Notes under the pieces: generated by a model
The model's input: only the letters and a program-made list of their open reading frames with translations
The model's database searches: none
Told to the model about the DNA's origin: nothing
From: Fischerella sp. CENA71
Lineage (GTDB): Bacteria > Cyanobacteriota > Cyanobacteriia > Cyanobacteriales > Nostocaceae
NCBI GenBank assembly: GCA_024239075.1
Contig: JANBVI010000020.1
Span: forward strand, 124,001-188,000
Direction of reading: 5' to 3'
Length of the DNA: 64,000 bases
Translations under genes and position numbers: made by a program
Shown here: positions 19,107-28,109 of the stretch, one piece after another
Layout: every line of letters begins with the position of its first letter
Numbering within the stretch: position 1 is the first letter of the stretch

Positions 19107-19271
19107 TTAGTAATCTTTGTATTTGTCATCGTAGTACTTGCGATCGCCAGCTACAGCAACTGCAACCGCAACATTCTTGGCCTTGAATCCATCGTAATTA
19201 CGACGGCCACAACCACCAATAACTTGACTAGATTCAACAGATTCGATGTGATTAAGATCAGAAATAATCAT
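19107..19271 (-). CDS. Array precursor 3, GG-leader peptide
   Basis: 54 residues. Leader identical to copy 2; variable part CGRRNYDGFK (one cysteine, two arginines in place of CL), then AKNVAVAVAVAG and DRKYYDDKYKDY. Copies 2 and 3 differ by few residues, all directly after the cleavage site, which points to recent duplication with change focused on the new N-terminus of the mature peptide. Confidence 0.8.
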   Translation of the reverse strand: MIISDLNHIESVESSQVIGGCGRRNYDGFKAKNVAVAVAVAGDRKYYDDKYKDY

Positions 19272-19507
19272 GGTTTTTCCTGGGAATATTTTAATCCTTT
19301 TTTGCTGTGAGTTCAGAGGATGTCTGAAAAGTTATGAAAGAATATAATTTGCTCCTACACACCCTATGTTCAGCCAGGAAGACTAAGGGAAAATCGCGTT
19401 TTACCAAAGTCCTCCGTTACAACACCTAGCGGGCAATTGCAAACATCGCCAAGTTTGACTTCTTAAACATCCTCTTAGTAACCAATCAAAATTGATTGAT
19501 TACATTT

Positions 19508-19687
19508 TTAATAATCTTTGTATTTGTAATCGTAGTACTGATCATCGTAGTACTTGCGATCGCCAGCCACAGCAACTGCAACCGCAACATTCTTGGCCTT
19601 ACGGTAATCATAGTATTTACCGCCACAACCACCAATAACTTGACTAGATTCAATAGATTCGATGTGATTGAGATCAGAAATAATCAT
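19508..19687 (-). CDS. Array precursor 4, GG-leader peptide
   Basis: 59 residues. Leader has V12 changed to I, ending SSQVIGG. The variable part is CGGKYYDYRK. The tail is extended by five residues (DRKYYDDQYYDYKYKDY), a small in-frame duplication of a Tyr-Asp unit, making it the most Tyr-rich copy. The remainder matches the family. Confidence 0.8.
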   Translation of the reverse strand: MIISDLNHIESIESSQVIGGCGGKYYDYRKAKNVAVAVAVAGDRKYYDDQYYDYKYKDY

Positions 19688-19929
19688 GGTTTATCCTGGG
19701 AATATTTTAATCGTTTTTTGTTGTTATTTCAGAGGATGTTTTAAAAGTTGTGGACGCATACAATTTGCTCCTACACACCCTATGTTCAACCAAGAAGACT
19801 AAGGGAAAATCGCGATTTTCCCAAAGCCCTACCTTACGAAACCTAGCTTGCAATTGCAAATATCGCCAAGTTTGACTTTTCAGATATCCAGTTAGTAACC
19901 AATCAAAAATTAATTGATTACATTTTTTT

Positions 19930-20106
19930 CTAGTACTTGCGATCGCCAGCTACAGCAACAGAAACCGCAAGATTCTTGATCTTTTTATCACCATTACCAT
20001 TGTCATTGTCGTCGAATCTGTCGAAGTCGAACCAGCCATAACCGCCGCCGCCAACAACTTTATTAGATTCAACGGCTTCGATGTGATTCAAATCAGAGAT
20101 TAACAT
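19930..20106 (-). CDS. Array precursor 5, divergent GG-leader peptide
   Basis: 58 residues and the first gene of the array in transcription order. Leader MLISDLNHIEAVESNKVVGG. The variable part is long and different: GGYGWFDFDRF then DDNDNGNGDKK, Gly/Asp/Asn-rich with no cysteine. The conserved block survives as IKNLAVSVAVAGDRKY and stops early. It lies 312 bp downstream of the PpiC-like gene on the same strand. The Asp/Asn/Gly run might bind metal; this is a guess. Confidence 0.75.
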   Translation of the reverse strand: MLISDLNHIEAVESNKVVGGGGYGWFDFDRFDDNDNGNGDKKIKNLAVSVAVAGDRKY

Positions 20107-20418
20107 GGTTTCTCCTGGGAATTAATTAATCATTTTTTGCTGTTATTAAAGCGATAAAATTTATTTTTACCGCTTACATTTTTATATTATCTTACTTTTA
20201 ATAAAAAATCTTTTTTTGGACTATATTTAAAATAAAAATAATTAATTTAAAAGCTGTTTTCTATCTAATTTAAATAAAATTTTTATATGGAAAATAAGTA
20301 TAAACAAGAACAACAAAAATGGACGATTAAGCCAAAGCTTATCGTCTAAAAAATCTATATCACCTTTAAAAACTTATTTAAATTCAGTTTAGTTTATCTG
20401 ATCAATGATTGTTTAATA
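20107..20418 (-). other. Intergenic region before the array with a terminator
   Basis: 312 very A+T-rich bases. On the minus strand, a stem GACGAT(t)AAGC / GCTTATCGTC at 20322-20346 is followed by CATTTTTGTT, a good intrinsic terminator for the PpiC-like gene. The array therefore probably has its own promoter in the A+T-rich part (20107-20320). Confidence 0.65.
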
Positions 20419-21216
20419 TTAACTAGTAATCGAATAATCTTCTTTCCCCACTTCGTTTTGTGATTGCAAATTGATATCTGTGTCTAAATTGAGCACTATT
20501 TCCATACTTTCAATTTGTTTTTTTAACCAATCAGAAAACAAATCAAAAATTATTTGTTGGTATAACTCGTCATCTAATTGGGGTTGAATTATTTCTTCAA
20601 CCCAAATTAAATACACTCCTTTAGTAGTTGTTATTGGTTTCAAAACTTGTGGTGGTGTTGCGGCAAACACCGCAGCTGCAACTTCAGGGCGAAATTCTTG
20701 GCGGCGTCGAATTCCTTGATATCCACCAGCACGACGTAATTCTGGTACTTGGATATATTGGCGGGCGATTTCTGAAAAACTGATTTCACCTTCTTCTATT
20801 TCATAAAACAATTCCAAAGCTAAATCTCTATCCTCAAGGATGACTTCATAGGTAACAGCAGCTAGATACTCAAGTTGATTTTGGTAAAAGAACTTTTCGA
20901 CATGATCTGCAAATAAATAATCTGCCAACTTCTTAGAGAGAACTTGATGGTAGATTAATTCTTCAAACTCATCTAAAGAAAGATGATGTTTTTTGAGCCA
21001 TTCCCAAGTATCTTTTGCTTTGATGAGTTTCTTCTCTAAGCGCAGCTTGTCTCCTTCTTCTTGAAGTTCTGCTTTCTCGATGTGAATACCAGCTTCTTTA
21101 GCTGCTTCAGCAATGATTTTTTCAGACGCGATCGCCTCCACAACTATAGGAATTTGGCAAGAAAGTTTGATGTTACGAATAATCTCTGAAGAAGTCACAG
21201 TGAGATTTTTAGCCAT
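20419..21216 (-). CDS. PpiC/SurA-like peptidyl-prolyl isomerase of the peptide locus
   Basis: 265 residues with GGAGTGA upstream of the ATG. The N-terminal half is helical and SurA-like (about 1-120), and the C-terminal half resembles parvulin rotamase (about 125-235: FSEIARQYI, GGYQGIRRRQEF, AVFAATPP, LKPITTTKGVYLIWVEE). There is no signal peptide, so it should act in the cytoplasm before export, perhaps holding precursors in an exportable form or maturing another locus product. It lies 111 bp after the HlyD gene in the same direction and is followed by a terminator. A paralogue lies at 27179. Confidence 0.8.
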   Translation of the reverse strand: MAKNLTVTSSEIIRNIKLSCQIPIVVEAIASEKIIAEAAKEAGIHIEKAELQEEGDKLRLEKKLIKAKDTWEWLKKHHLSLDEFEELIYHQVLSKKLADYLFADHVEKFFYQNQLEYLAAVTYEVILEDRDLALELFYEIEEGEISFSEIARQYIQVPELRRAGGYQGIRRRQEFRPEVAAAVFAATPPQVLKPITTTKGVYLIWVEEIIQPQLDDELYQQIIFDLFSDWLKKQIESMEIVLNLDTDINLQSQNEVGKEDYSITS

Positions 21217-21238
21217 GATGCAATCACTCCAATTTTGT

Positions 21239-21331
21239 GATTCGTCATTTGTCCTTTGTCCTTTGTCATTTGTAATGAGTACTAACTATTAATCAATGAT
21301 CAATGACTAATAACTAATGACTAATGACTAA
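21239..21331. repeat. Heptanucleotide tandem repeats
   Basis: Runs of TTTGTCC / TTTGTCA and ACTAATG / ACTAATA heptamers fill the PpiC-HlyD spacer. These short tandem repeats are typical of heterocystous cyanobacteria. Confidence 0.7.
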
Positions 21332-22860
21332 AGCTTCAAACCATCTTTTTGCAGCCGCTGGAATGGATCTAAGACAAAGTCAATCACCCGTCGTTGACGA
21401 ATAACGACTTCTGCGGTTGCTGTCTGACCAGGATTCAATAGAATACGTTGGTTGCCATTTTGCAGATACTGCTGATCCAAAGCGATGTCTAAATCAAAGC
21501 TTTCTTGTTTCCCTTGGGGTGTTTGAATAACTTTTGAGTCGGGAGATACCCAAGTAACTTTGCCCTGAGCAATGCCATACTGTTGAAAAGGATAAGCATC
21601 TAACTTGATTTTGACTGGCATTCCTACCTTCAAAAAGCCACTTTGTTGAATAGGCATCTGGGCTTTCAGGATGAAGGGCGTATTTTGGGGTGCAATTTGG
21701 GCTACTCTTTGACCAAGTTGTACTACAGCTCCTGGCTTTGTGACTGGAAACTCAAAAACTACACCATTAACAGGCGATCGCACTATTCGTTGCTGTAACT
21801 GAAGCTTTATAGATGCCATTTGGCTTTTGATTTGAGCAATTTGAGATTCTAAGCCAGTGATTTGTGTTTGGAAGTCTTTGATTTGTTGCCGATTTTTGAG
21901 AATGGCCAATTTACCAGCTTGTAACAAGCTTTGATAATTGCTTTGCTCCGCTTGGAATTGCAGTTTTGCTTTCGCAATATCAGACTCTAACTGATTGACT
22001 GTTGCTTGATAACGACTTTGTTCTTCTGCTAAACGCAATTGAGCTTGTTTAACATCAGATTGAGCCTTTTCATAGATTTGCTTGCTTTGCTGTTGCTCTT
22101 TTTTGAGTTGGTCAATTTGCGTTACGGATACCGCGCCATCCTTTAACAATTGACTATAGCGATGAACTATTCTGGAATCTAGCTTCAAACGCTCTTCAGC
22201 CGATTTCAGATCATTACGACTCGTAAAAATTTGTTGCTGTGCTTGGTTGAGTAATGCCTGTTTTTCTAACTTTTGTAAATTGTAGATACTCTGTTTGGCA
22301 TCCAGTTCTTGTTTTGCCTGGTTGACTTGGGATATTTTTTCTAATGCTTGAGATTTGTTTTGTTGCTCCTGAACACCTAGCGTCAACTGGAGTTGGTTTG
22401 TGAGTAGATAATATTGCGATCGCTGATTGAGCAATCCAGTCAGTTTTTCTTGAGCTTGCTGGAGTTCGGTTTGCAAGATATCAGATTCAAGTTCCAGCAG
22501 AACTTGTCCTGCTTTAACAGTGTCACCTTCCTTGACTTGAACAGCCTTCACACTCCCGCTGGACAATGCATCTAGTTTCTGTGTTGAACCTTTAGGTTCT
22601 ATACGTCCTCTGGCATTACCAGTCTCATCTACCTTGGTAAGCACTGACCAAGGTATGGCAAGAACTGTAAAACCTATAAGTGTATACAGAACACTACGAG
22701 TCCAAACTCTCGGTAAGGCATCTAGTAACTCTTCAGTGGCATAATGCCAATCTTTGGCCTGTTCTTTAGGCTTAATAAATTCCTGAGTTTGTGGATAGCT
22801 TTGCTTCTCATCTGGTTTGTTAACCAGTGCAGATGAAGAATTCGTATGTGGAGATGGCAT
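21328..22860 (-). CDS. HlyD-family membrane fusion protein
   Basis: 510 residues. A single membrane helix lies at about 57-77 (SVLYTLIGFTVLAIPWSVL), followed by lipoyl/barrel-sandwich halves (SGSVKAVQVKEGDTVKAGQVLLELE early; IVRSPVNGVVFEFPVTKPGAVVQ late), separated by a long coiled coil (about 130-355), and a beta-barrel end. It links an inner-membrane ABC exporter to an outer-membrane channel such as TolC. It starts 117 bp downstream of the exporter gene, the standard order for a type I secretion pair. No TolC gene is in the window. Confidence 0.92.
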   Translation of the reverse strand: MPSPHTNSSSALVNKPDEKQSYPQTQEFIKPKEQAKDWHYATEELLDALPRVWTRSVLYTLIGFTVLAIPWSVLTKVDETGNARGRIEPKGSTQKLDALSSGSVKAVQVKEGDTVKAGQVLLELESDILQTELQQAQEKLTGLLNQRSQYYLLTNQLQLTLGVQEQQNKSQALEKISQVNQAKQELDAKQSIYNLQKLEKQALLNQAQQQIFTSRNDLKSAEERLKLDSRIVHRYSQLLKDGAVSVTQIDQLKKEQQQSKQIYEKAQSDVKQAQLRLAEEQSRYQATVNQLESDIAKAKLQFQAEQSNYQSLLQAGKLAILKNRQQIKDFQTQITGLESQIAQIKSQMASIKLQLQQRIVRSPVNGVVFEFPVTKPGAVVQLGQRVAQIAPQNTPFILKAQMPIQQSGFLKVGMPVKIKLDAYPFQQYGIAQGKVTWVSPDSKVIQTPQGKQESFDLDIALDQQYLQNGNQRILLNPGQTATAEVVIRQRRVIDFVLDPFQRLQKDGLKL

Positions 22861-22977
22861 AGTTCCTGGCTCATGGATAAGGAAAGGGGGACAAGGAAGG
22901 AGGACAATGGAGAAAAGAGAAAACTAACTATTGACGCTTGACCATTGACCAATGACCAACAACAACAATTAACCTGT

Positions 22978-25900
22978 TTAAGATAACTGTTGTTGATTCA
23001 GGTAGTAGTAGTGACCTTTTTTAGCGATGAGTTCGTCGTGAGTACCGCTTTCTACCAATAAGCCATGATCTAAAACCAGAATTAAGTCAGCGTTGCGGAC
23101 AGTAGAAAGACGATGAGCAATGATTACACTTGTGCGTTCTTTAAGAATGGTTTTGAGATTGTTTTGAATAATGCGTTCTGATTCAGCATCTAGATGACTG
23201 GTGGCTTCATCTAAAAGCAACAAGCGGGGATTTCCTAGTAAAGCACGGGCGATCGCTAGGCGTTGGCGTTGTCCACCGGAGAGCATTCCACCACCTTCAC
23301 CAATTTGGGTTTCATAACCCAATGGCAGCTGCTGGATAAATTCATCTGCTCCCGCCATGTGTGCTGCTTGGGTAATTTCTTCCAAAGAAGCATCTGGATG
23401 AGCTATGGCAATGTTTTCGCGAATAGTACCACCAAAAAGGAAGGAATCTTGGTCTACTACACCAACTTGAGAACGAAGCGATCGCAGGGAAATATTATTG
23501 ACATCTTGACCATCGATCAATACTTTGCCATCACTCGGTGGATATAAACCCAAAATCAATTTGCTGAGTGTGGTTTTCCCAGAACCACTGCGTCCAACCA
23601 CAGCTACCATTTGTTCTGGTTGGATTTCAAAGTTGATATTTTCTAAGACATTGGTATCATTTTCTGGATGGTAGCGAAAGGTAACATTCTGAAAACGAAT
23701 ATGACCACGTAGACTATCCAAAGGTTTACGGGGTTTGTGCTCTAAGTCTTCTTCTGGTTCTGCTTCTAAAACATCATTGATACGTTCGGTGGAAATGACA
23801 ATTTCCTGTAATTGATTCCATAGCAATGACAGCCTTTGAAAAGGACTGATTACATTACCCACCAGCATATTGAAAGCGACCAACTGCCCAATCGTGAGTT
23901 CTTGATTAATAACCAACGATGCTCCATACCAGAGTAAGGAGGTATTCACGAAGGTTTCAATTACACCAGTAATCACAGTCAGACGGTTGCTGATTATCTG
24001 AGCATTAAAAGCTTTTTTAATCAATTTATTCAGTAGTTCTTCCCAACGCCAGCGCACTGTCTGTTCTATGGACAATGAGCGAACAGTGCGAATTCCTGTC
24101 AAGGACTCGATGAGATAGCTGTTTTCTTCTGCCCCAGCATTAAAAATCTCTCTAGAGATGCGGCGTAGAATACTAGTGCTAGCCAGCGCCAAGATAAAAA
24201 ATGGCGGTACAGTGAACAATACAAACAACGCCATGCGCCAGCTATACCAGAACATCATGGCCAGATAGATCACCAATGTCAGCAAATCCAGCAAGATAGA
24301 CAGTGTCTGTCCAGTCAGGAAGCGCTGAATCTTTTCGTTTTCTTGAACACGGGAGACGATGTCCCCAACATAACGAGACTCAAAATACGAGAGAGGTAAA
24401 CGGAAGGTATGTTTGATAAACCCTACCAATAAGGCAACGCTAACACGGTTGGCAGTATGATCCAGCAAGTATTGCCGTACTCCGTTCATGATCACCCGGA
24501 ACAAACCGAAAATGATCATCCCCAAAGCAATAGCATTTAAGGTGGTAAAACTGCGTTGTACTAACACCCGGTCTAATAGTAACTGGGTAAAAACTGGTGT
24601 TACCAATCCAAATAACTGAATCAGGACTGAGGCAAAAAAGATTTCTAGTAGTACCTTATGGTGAGGTTTGACTAAGTCAAAAAACTTCCAAAGGCTAGTA
24701 GTTTTGTTTTCGGCATCTTTAAGTAGGGCTGTGGGTTGCAGCAACAATGCATAACCAGTCCAACCCTTTTCAAATTCCTTGGGGGTGAGAGTGCGTTGAC
24801 CGATCGCAGGATCACCCACAATCACATGCTTTTTCGTTATTTCATAGACGACGATAAAGTGCTTACCTTCCCAGTGAACAATTGCAGGTAAAGGTTGTTC
24901 TGCCAATTTATCAAAACTGGCTTTTACAGGCCGGGTAACAAAACCAAGGCTTTCGGCAGTTGTAGCAATAGCCCGTAGAGATGCCCCACTACGGCTAACG
25001 TTGGTCATATCCCGTAGACGATTAACACTAAAGTGCTTACCCCAATAGCTACCAATCATTACCAAGCAAGCAGCACCACAGTCAGAAGCACTTTGTTGAG
25101 CATAAAAGGGATAGTGACGGGTAAGGCGTCCCCACCAATGCCCCATTTGCACTTTTGGACTGGGAAAATAAGGGCGTAGTTTTGTTTGCTCTGGTTTTAG
25201 TTGTTTTAGCTGTTGTGGCTGCTTTGTAGATGTTTCTGGTATGGGAAAAGGAATAATGTTTTTGTGACGTTCGGGTTTGTTTACTGGTGGTGTTTCCTTC
25301 TCATCAATGGCAATTGGTATTGAATCAAAACCATCAATATTCCCTAGTTCTGGCCAGTATTGTAATGCTGTTTGCCAATGAGAACGTTTGAGACTGTAGA
25401 TGATTGTGGGCGCAACTGTCTGCCAGTGAGTTGGCGTCTTTGGAACAGAAATATCTCCCTGATTCAGCTTTTGACCATTAGCATGAAGCAGTTCTCCTCG
25501 GTAAAGTAGCCATAGTTGCTGATCTTGGCATAGCTCCATGGGTAGAGAACCTATTTCCAGACTGTGCCGTTCACATAGAGATAAAACTTTGAACATTTCT
25601 GGCACAGAGATCGGAAACTGTGATGAGTTTTGGCTATAACCAAGCAACAGATCCCAAATTTCTGCTTTTTGATAAAGGCGATCGCGGATTTCGGCAGAGT
25701 TATGCATCAATCTCTGCATTACCTCACCTTTGAGATAGCAAAGTTTTAAGCGATGGGAAGCTCTGGCTGCATATGGCTGGAATTCTATTGTGGGAAACAA
25801 AGTGATTTCACCAAATGTCCCTCCTTTTGTCAGAGTCGCAATCAAGTTATCACAGCTATCTAGCAATCTAACTTTGCCTGCAATGACAATATAAATTCCT

Positions 25901-26061
25901 GCCTGAGTTTCTGTGGCTTGCCAAAACTGCTGTGTCGGTGGTGGTTCTATAATTTCCACCGCTGCCAAACAGTCCTCTAATTCCTTTTTTGAGAGCGTCT
26001 CACCGAAAGTCACAGTGAGTTGTTGAGCCACTAGCTCTTGCTCAGAAAACACAGATAACAC
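22978..26061 (-). CDS. Peptidase-containing ABC exporter (C39) with N-terminal cNMP-binding-like domain
   Basis: 1027 residues from the GTG at 26061, chosen because GGAGG lies seven bases before it; an upstream GTG at 26088 would place that ribosome site inside the gene. A cNMP-binding-like fold (about 40-125; GIYIVIAGKVRLLD, GGTFGEITLF) and a second degenerate copy come first. Then the C39 peptidase with C328 in DCGAAC, H401 in GKHFIVV and D417 in GDPAIG; six membrane helices (about 475-760); and an ATPase with Walker A GRSGSGKTT (about 820), LSGGQRQR, LLLLDEAT and IIAHRLS. It should cut leaders after GG and export the mature peptides. All active-site residues are present. Confidence 0.95.
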   Translation of the reverse strand: MLSVFSEQELVAQQLTVTFGETLSKKELEDCLAAVEIIEPPPTQQFWQATETQAGIYIVIAGKVRLLDSCDNLIATLTKGGTFGEITLFPTIEFQPYAARASHRLKLCYLKGEVMQRLMHNSAEIRDRLYQKAEIWDLLLGYSQNSSQFPISVPEMFKVLSLCERHSLEIGSLPMELCQDQQLWLLYRGELLHANGQKLNQGDISVPKTPTHWQTVAPTIIYSLKRSHWQTALQYWPELGNIDGFDSIPIAIDEKETPPVNKPERHKNIIPFPIPETSTKQPQQLKQLKPEQTKLRPYFPSPKVQMGHWWGRLTRHYPFYAQQSASDCGAACLVMIGSYWGKHFSVNRLRDMTNVSRSGASLRAIATTAESLGFVTRPVKASFDKLAEQPLPAIVHWEGKHFIVVYEITKKHVIVGDPAIGQRTLTPKEFEKGWTGYALLLQPTALLKDAENKTTSLWKFFDLVKPHHKVLLEIFFASVLIQLFGLVTPVFTQLLLDRVLVQRSFTTLNAIALGMIIFGLFRVIMNGVRQYLLDHTANRVSVALLVGFIKHTFRLPLSYFESRYVGDIVSRVQENEKIQRFLTGQTLSILLDLLTLVIYLAMMFWYSWRMALFVLFTVPPFFILALASTSILRRISREIFNAGAEENSYLIESLTGIRTVRSLSIEQTVRWRWEELLNKLIKKAFNAQIISNRLTVITGVIETFVNTSLLWYGASLVINQELTIGQLVAFNMLVGNVISPFQRLSLLWNQLQEIVISTERINDVLEAEPEEDLEHKPRKPLDSLRGHIRFQNVTFRYHPENDTNVLENINFEIQPEQMVAVVGRSGSGKTTLSKLILGLYPPSDGKVLIDGQDVNNISLRSLRSQVGVVDQDSFLFGGTIRENIAIAHPDASLEEITQAAHMAGADEFIQQLPLGYETQIGEGGGMLSGGQRQRLAIARALLGNPRLLLLDEATSHLDAESERIIQNNLKTILKERTSVIIAHRLSTVRNADLILVLDHGLLVESGTHDELIAKKGHYYYLNQQQLS

Positions 26062-27178
26062 CCGCTCACCTCCAGGAATCAAATACACGAATCCGCTGTA
26101 GCTGTTTTTAAAATTATTTTGGTCAAATTTTCATAGCGACACAAAAGAGTTAGCTGAGATTTTGCACTAAGCCCTGGCGTGCAACTTCTAGTTGCTGAAT
26201 GCAAGATGTCAGCTTACTTTATACGATAATGCAAAGCTTGAATTATATTTGAATCAAGCCGAAATTATGAGCTTTCATTTGGATTTCTCTGGTTATTGAT
26301 CATTAGCCATTTGTAAATCAATATTCTAGAAATGACAAATGATTTATGACAGCAACAAGCAATTTTGACAAATATGCTTCTGCATTGAGTTTTACACAAT
26401 TATCATCAGAGTCTATCTCTGATTTAGGAATAATGGGTATCTAAGCGCTATCGCTATGTAGAAAGATAATTACCCTTTATTTTGCTCAATAAATGGATTA
26501 TTAAAATAATAATCATGAGACCATCGCAATCCTTATTTTTGTGTTTTACTACTTTTCTAGGAATCTATCAAAAGACTGAATTACCTCCTAAATAATTATT
26601 TTTAGTAAAATCGAACACACAAAGTTTCTAAAAAATTAATATTGCCCAAAATCATGCATTTTTCAGGTCTGGGATGAATGTTAAAGATAAATATGTGAGG
26701 TATAAACATTCTCTTATTTTCCCTTTTACCTTTTCTATTTATCCCTTAGCAGATAAGCATTAGCTCATACACTACAGTTATTCTGTATATATCTGAAAAC
26801 TTTTTCAATATATTTTGGTTAAATTTACAAGATTTGCTTACTGTTGCATGATTACTTTATGAACTCTTCAAGAATAATTGTTGTGTATGAATATCAATTT
26901 TATTGTTTGAAAAATAGGCAATAAAAGATGTTATGGTTTAAAAATGTATTGTTTTACTAAGTAAACTTTGTTTAATTAGCCATTTTTAATATTTGCTGGC
27001 TTTTTTGTCATTTTATTCATCATCAAGAGAGATATTTATTATATTTTACGTCTTTTTATGTGATGAGAAGCATTGAGCTTCAGTGTTTATATGGCTATTA
27101 ATTTTAATTAATGTATATAAAAAAAATAACAGTTGTAAAATTGCATTTTTGTATCTAATTTGTATCTTTATTGTATAT
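26062..27178. other. Long A+T-rich gap between exporter and second PpiC-like gene
   Basis: About 1.1 kb without a convincing gene on either strand. No GG-leader ORF was found when ATG starts on both strands were read. A 32-codon ORF at 26346-26444 (+) has no GG motif and is not supported. The exporter promoter probably lies within 26062-26300. Confidence 0.5.
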
Positions 27179-27206
27179 CTAATGTATCTGAAGTGTATCT
27201 ATATCA
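27143..27206. repeat. Degenerate GATACA repeats across the stop of the second PpiC-like gene
   Basis: On the minus strand, AGATACA-type units recur about five times (spaced 11-17 bases), starting inside the last codons and continuing past the stop. They could be a slippage tract or a binding array. Confidence 0.45.
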
Positions 27207-27943
27207 ATTCCATCCGAATTTAACAAATACTGCGCTTCATTAATCAGCCATTGTTGAAACATATTATTGAGGATTTCTTCATGCCTTTGAGGTGTTAATT
27301 CTGCTATAATAAACTCTTCAACGATAAGAAGATGATAGCCTTGTTCACTTTTTAATGGGCCAATTAATTGTTTAGGAGGAGTACTAAAAACAAGCTCACC
27401 TATATTTGCTTGGATAGCCCAACGATAAATTTGTCCTTCATAGCCACATTTATGTCTACGGTTATCATCAATGTCATAAATGTGTGCCGCATCATAGAAA
27501 CTAATTTCGCCTTCTTCAATTTGGTAATAGATTTCTTGAGCAAGCTTTTTGGATGTCACTATCATTTGATAAAGAATGACTTGCTCAAATTCGTGTCGAT
27601 TTTGGTTAAAAAATTTTTTTACTTCTTTAGCAAAGAGTGTCTGTGCTACTTTTTGCGCTAGCAGTTGATTGCGAATTCCCATCTCCCAATCATAGGGACT
27701 AACAAATTGCTCTGCTAACCATGTCAAGGTATCAACAGCTTTTTCTAAACGCTGTTCACGACGTTGACGGTCTGCTTCTATTTCAATTTCTTCTGTAGTA
27801 ACAATTATGCCCCTTTCTTTGGCTGCATTGTCTATAATTCTTTGATATAAGATTTTTTGACATATTTGCCTCAAAGTCATTTCACTTTTGAGGTAGTTGA
27901 TGATCTCCCCAGAAGTTATATTTATTTGAGAAATATCTTTCAT
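27179..27943 (-). CDS. Second PpiC/SurA-like protein of the peptide locus
   Basis: 254 residues, clearly a paralogue of the protein at 20419: helical N-terminal half, QLLAQKVAQTLFAKEVKKFF corresponding to VLSKKLADYLFADHVEKFF, YYQIEEGEISFYDAAHIY corresponding to FYEIEEGEISFSEIARQY, then GYEGQIYRW and LIGPLKSEQGYHLLIVEEF. No signal peptide. The conserved YxIEEGEISF motif between the two is striking. It lies at the head of the locus, before the 1.1 kb gap. Parvulin active-site residues are only partly recognisable, so it may be a chaperone rather than an isomerase. Confidence 0.75.
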   Translation of the reverse strand: MKDISQINITSGEIINYLKSEMTLRQICQKILYQRIIDNAAKERGIIVTTEEIEIEADRQRREQRLEKAVDTLTWLAEQFVSPYDWEMGIRNQLLAQKVAQTLFAKEVKKFFNQNRHEFEQVILYQMIVTSKKLAQEIYYQIEEGEISFYDAAHIYDIDDNRRHKCGYEGQIYRWAIQANIGELVFSTPPKQLIGPLKSEQGYHLLIVEEFIIAELTPQRHEEILNNMFQQWLINEAQYLLNSDGIDIDTLQIH

Positions 27944-28109
27944 CTTGGTGTACGCACCTCATGACGGCTACTTATTACATAGGAGCGTTTTGTATATAAA
28001 TACACTTTTTACTCCAAAACCCTTTGGAGTAAAAGCGTATCTTGAGATGGAAGGAGAATAACAATAGACAATTGTGCTATTAGAGGAAACCACAAGCAGC
28101 GAGCCTATT

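Larger units (their letters stand above)
18159..20106 (-). repeat. Tandem array of five precursor-gene units
   Basis: Five units with gene ends at 18304, 18706, 19107, 19508 and 19930 (periods 402, 401, 401, 422). Spacers of about 235-240 bp are very similar. Each carries CTATGTTCA, then GACTAAG, the palindrome TTGCAATTGCAA-type core, and an upstream AATATT..CCAGGA ribosome region. One spacer has the perfect palindrome GGGAAAATCGCGATTTTCCC at 19803-19822, decayed in the others. This shows recent unequal duplication, with selection acting differently along the unit. Confidence 0.9.

Noticed and set aside
18694-19744. Repeated plus-strand hydrophobic frames (MITFLVIFVFVIVVLAIAS type)
   Set aside because: They are antisense to the five GG-leader genes; the minus frames have ribosome sites, GG leaders and match the exporter strand.
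18159-20106. CRISPR-like regular repetition
   Set aside because: Units of about 400 bp with coding content; no short repeat-spacer pattern. No CRISPR array was seen anywhere in the window.
26346-26444. 32-codon ORF in the 1.1 kb gap, considered as another precursor
   Set aside because: It lacks a GG site and any conserved leader form.
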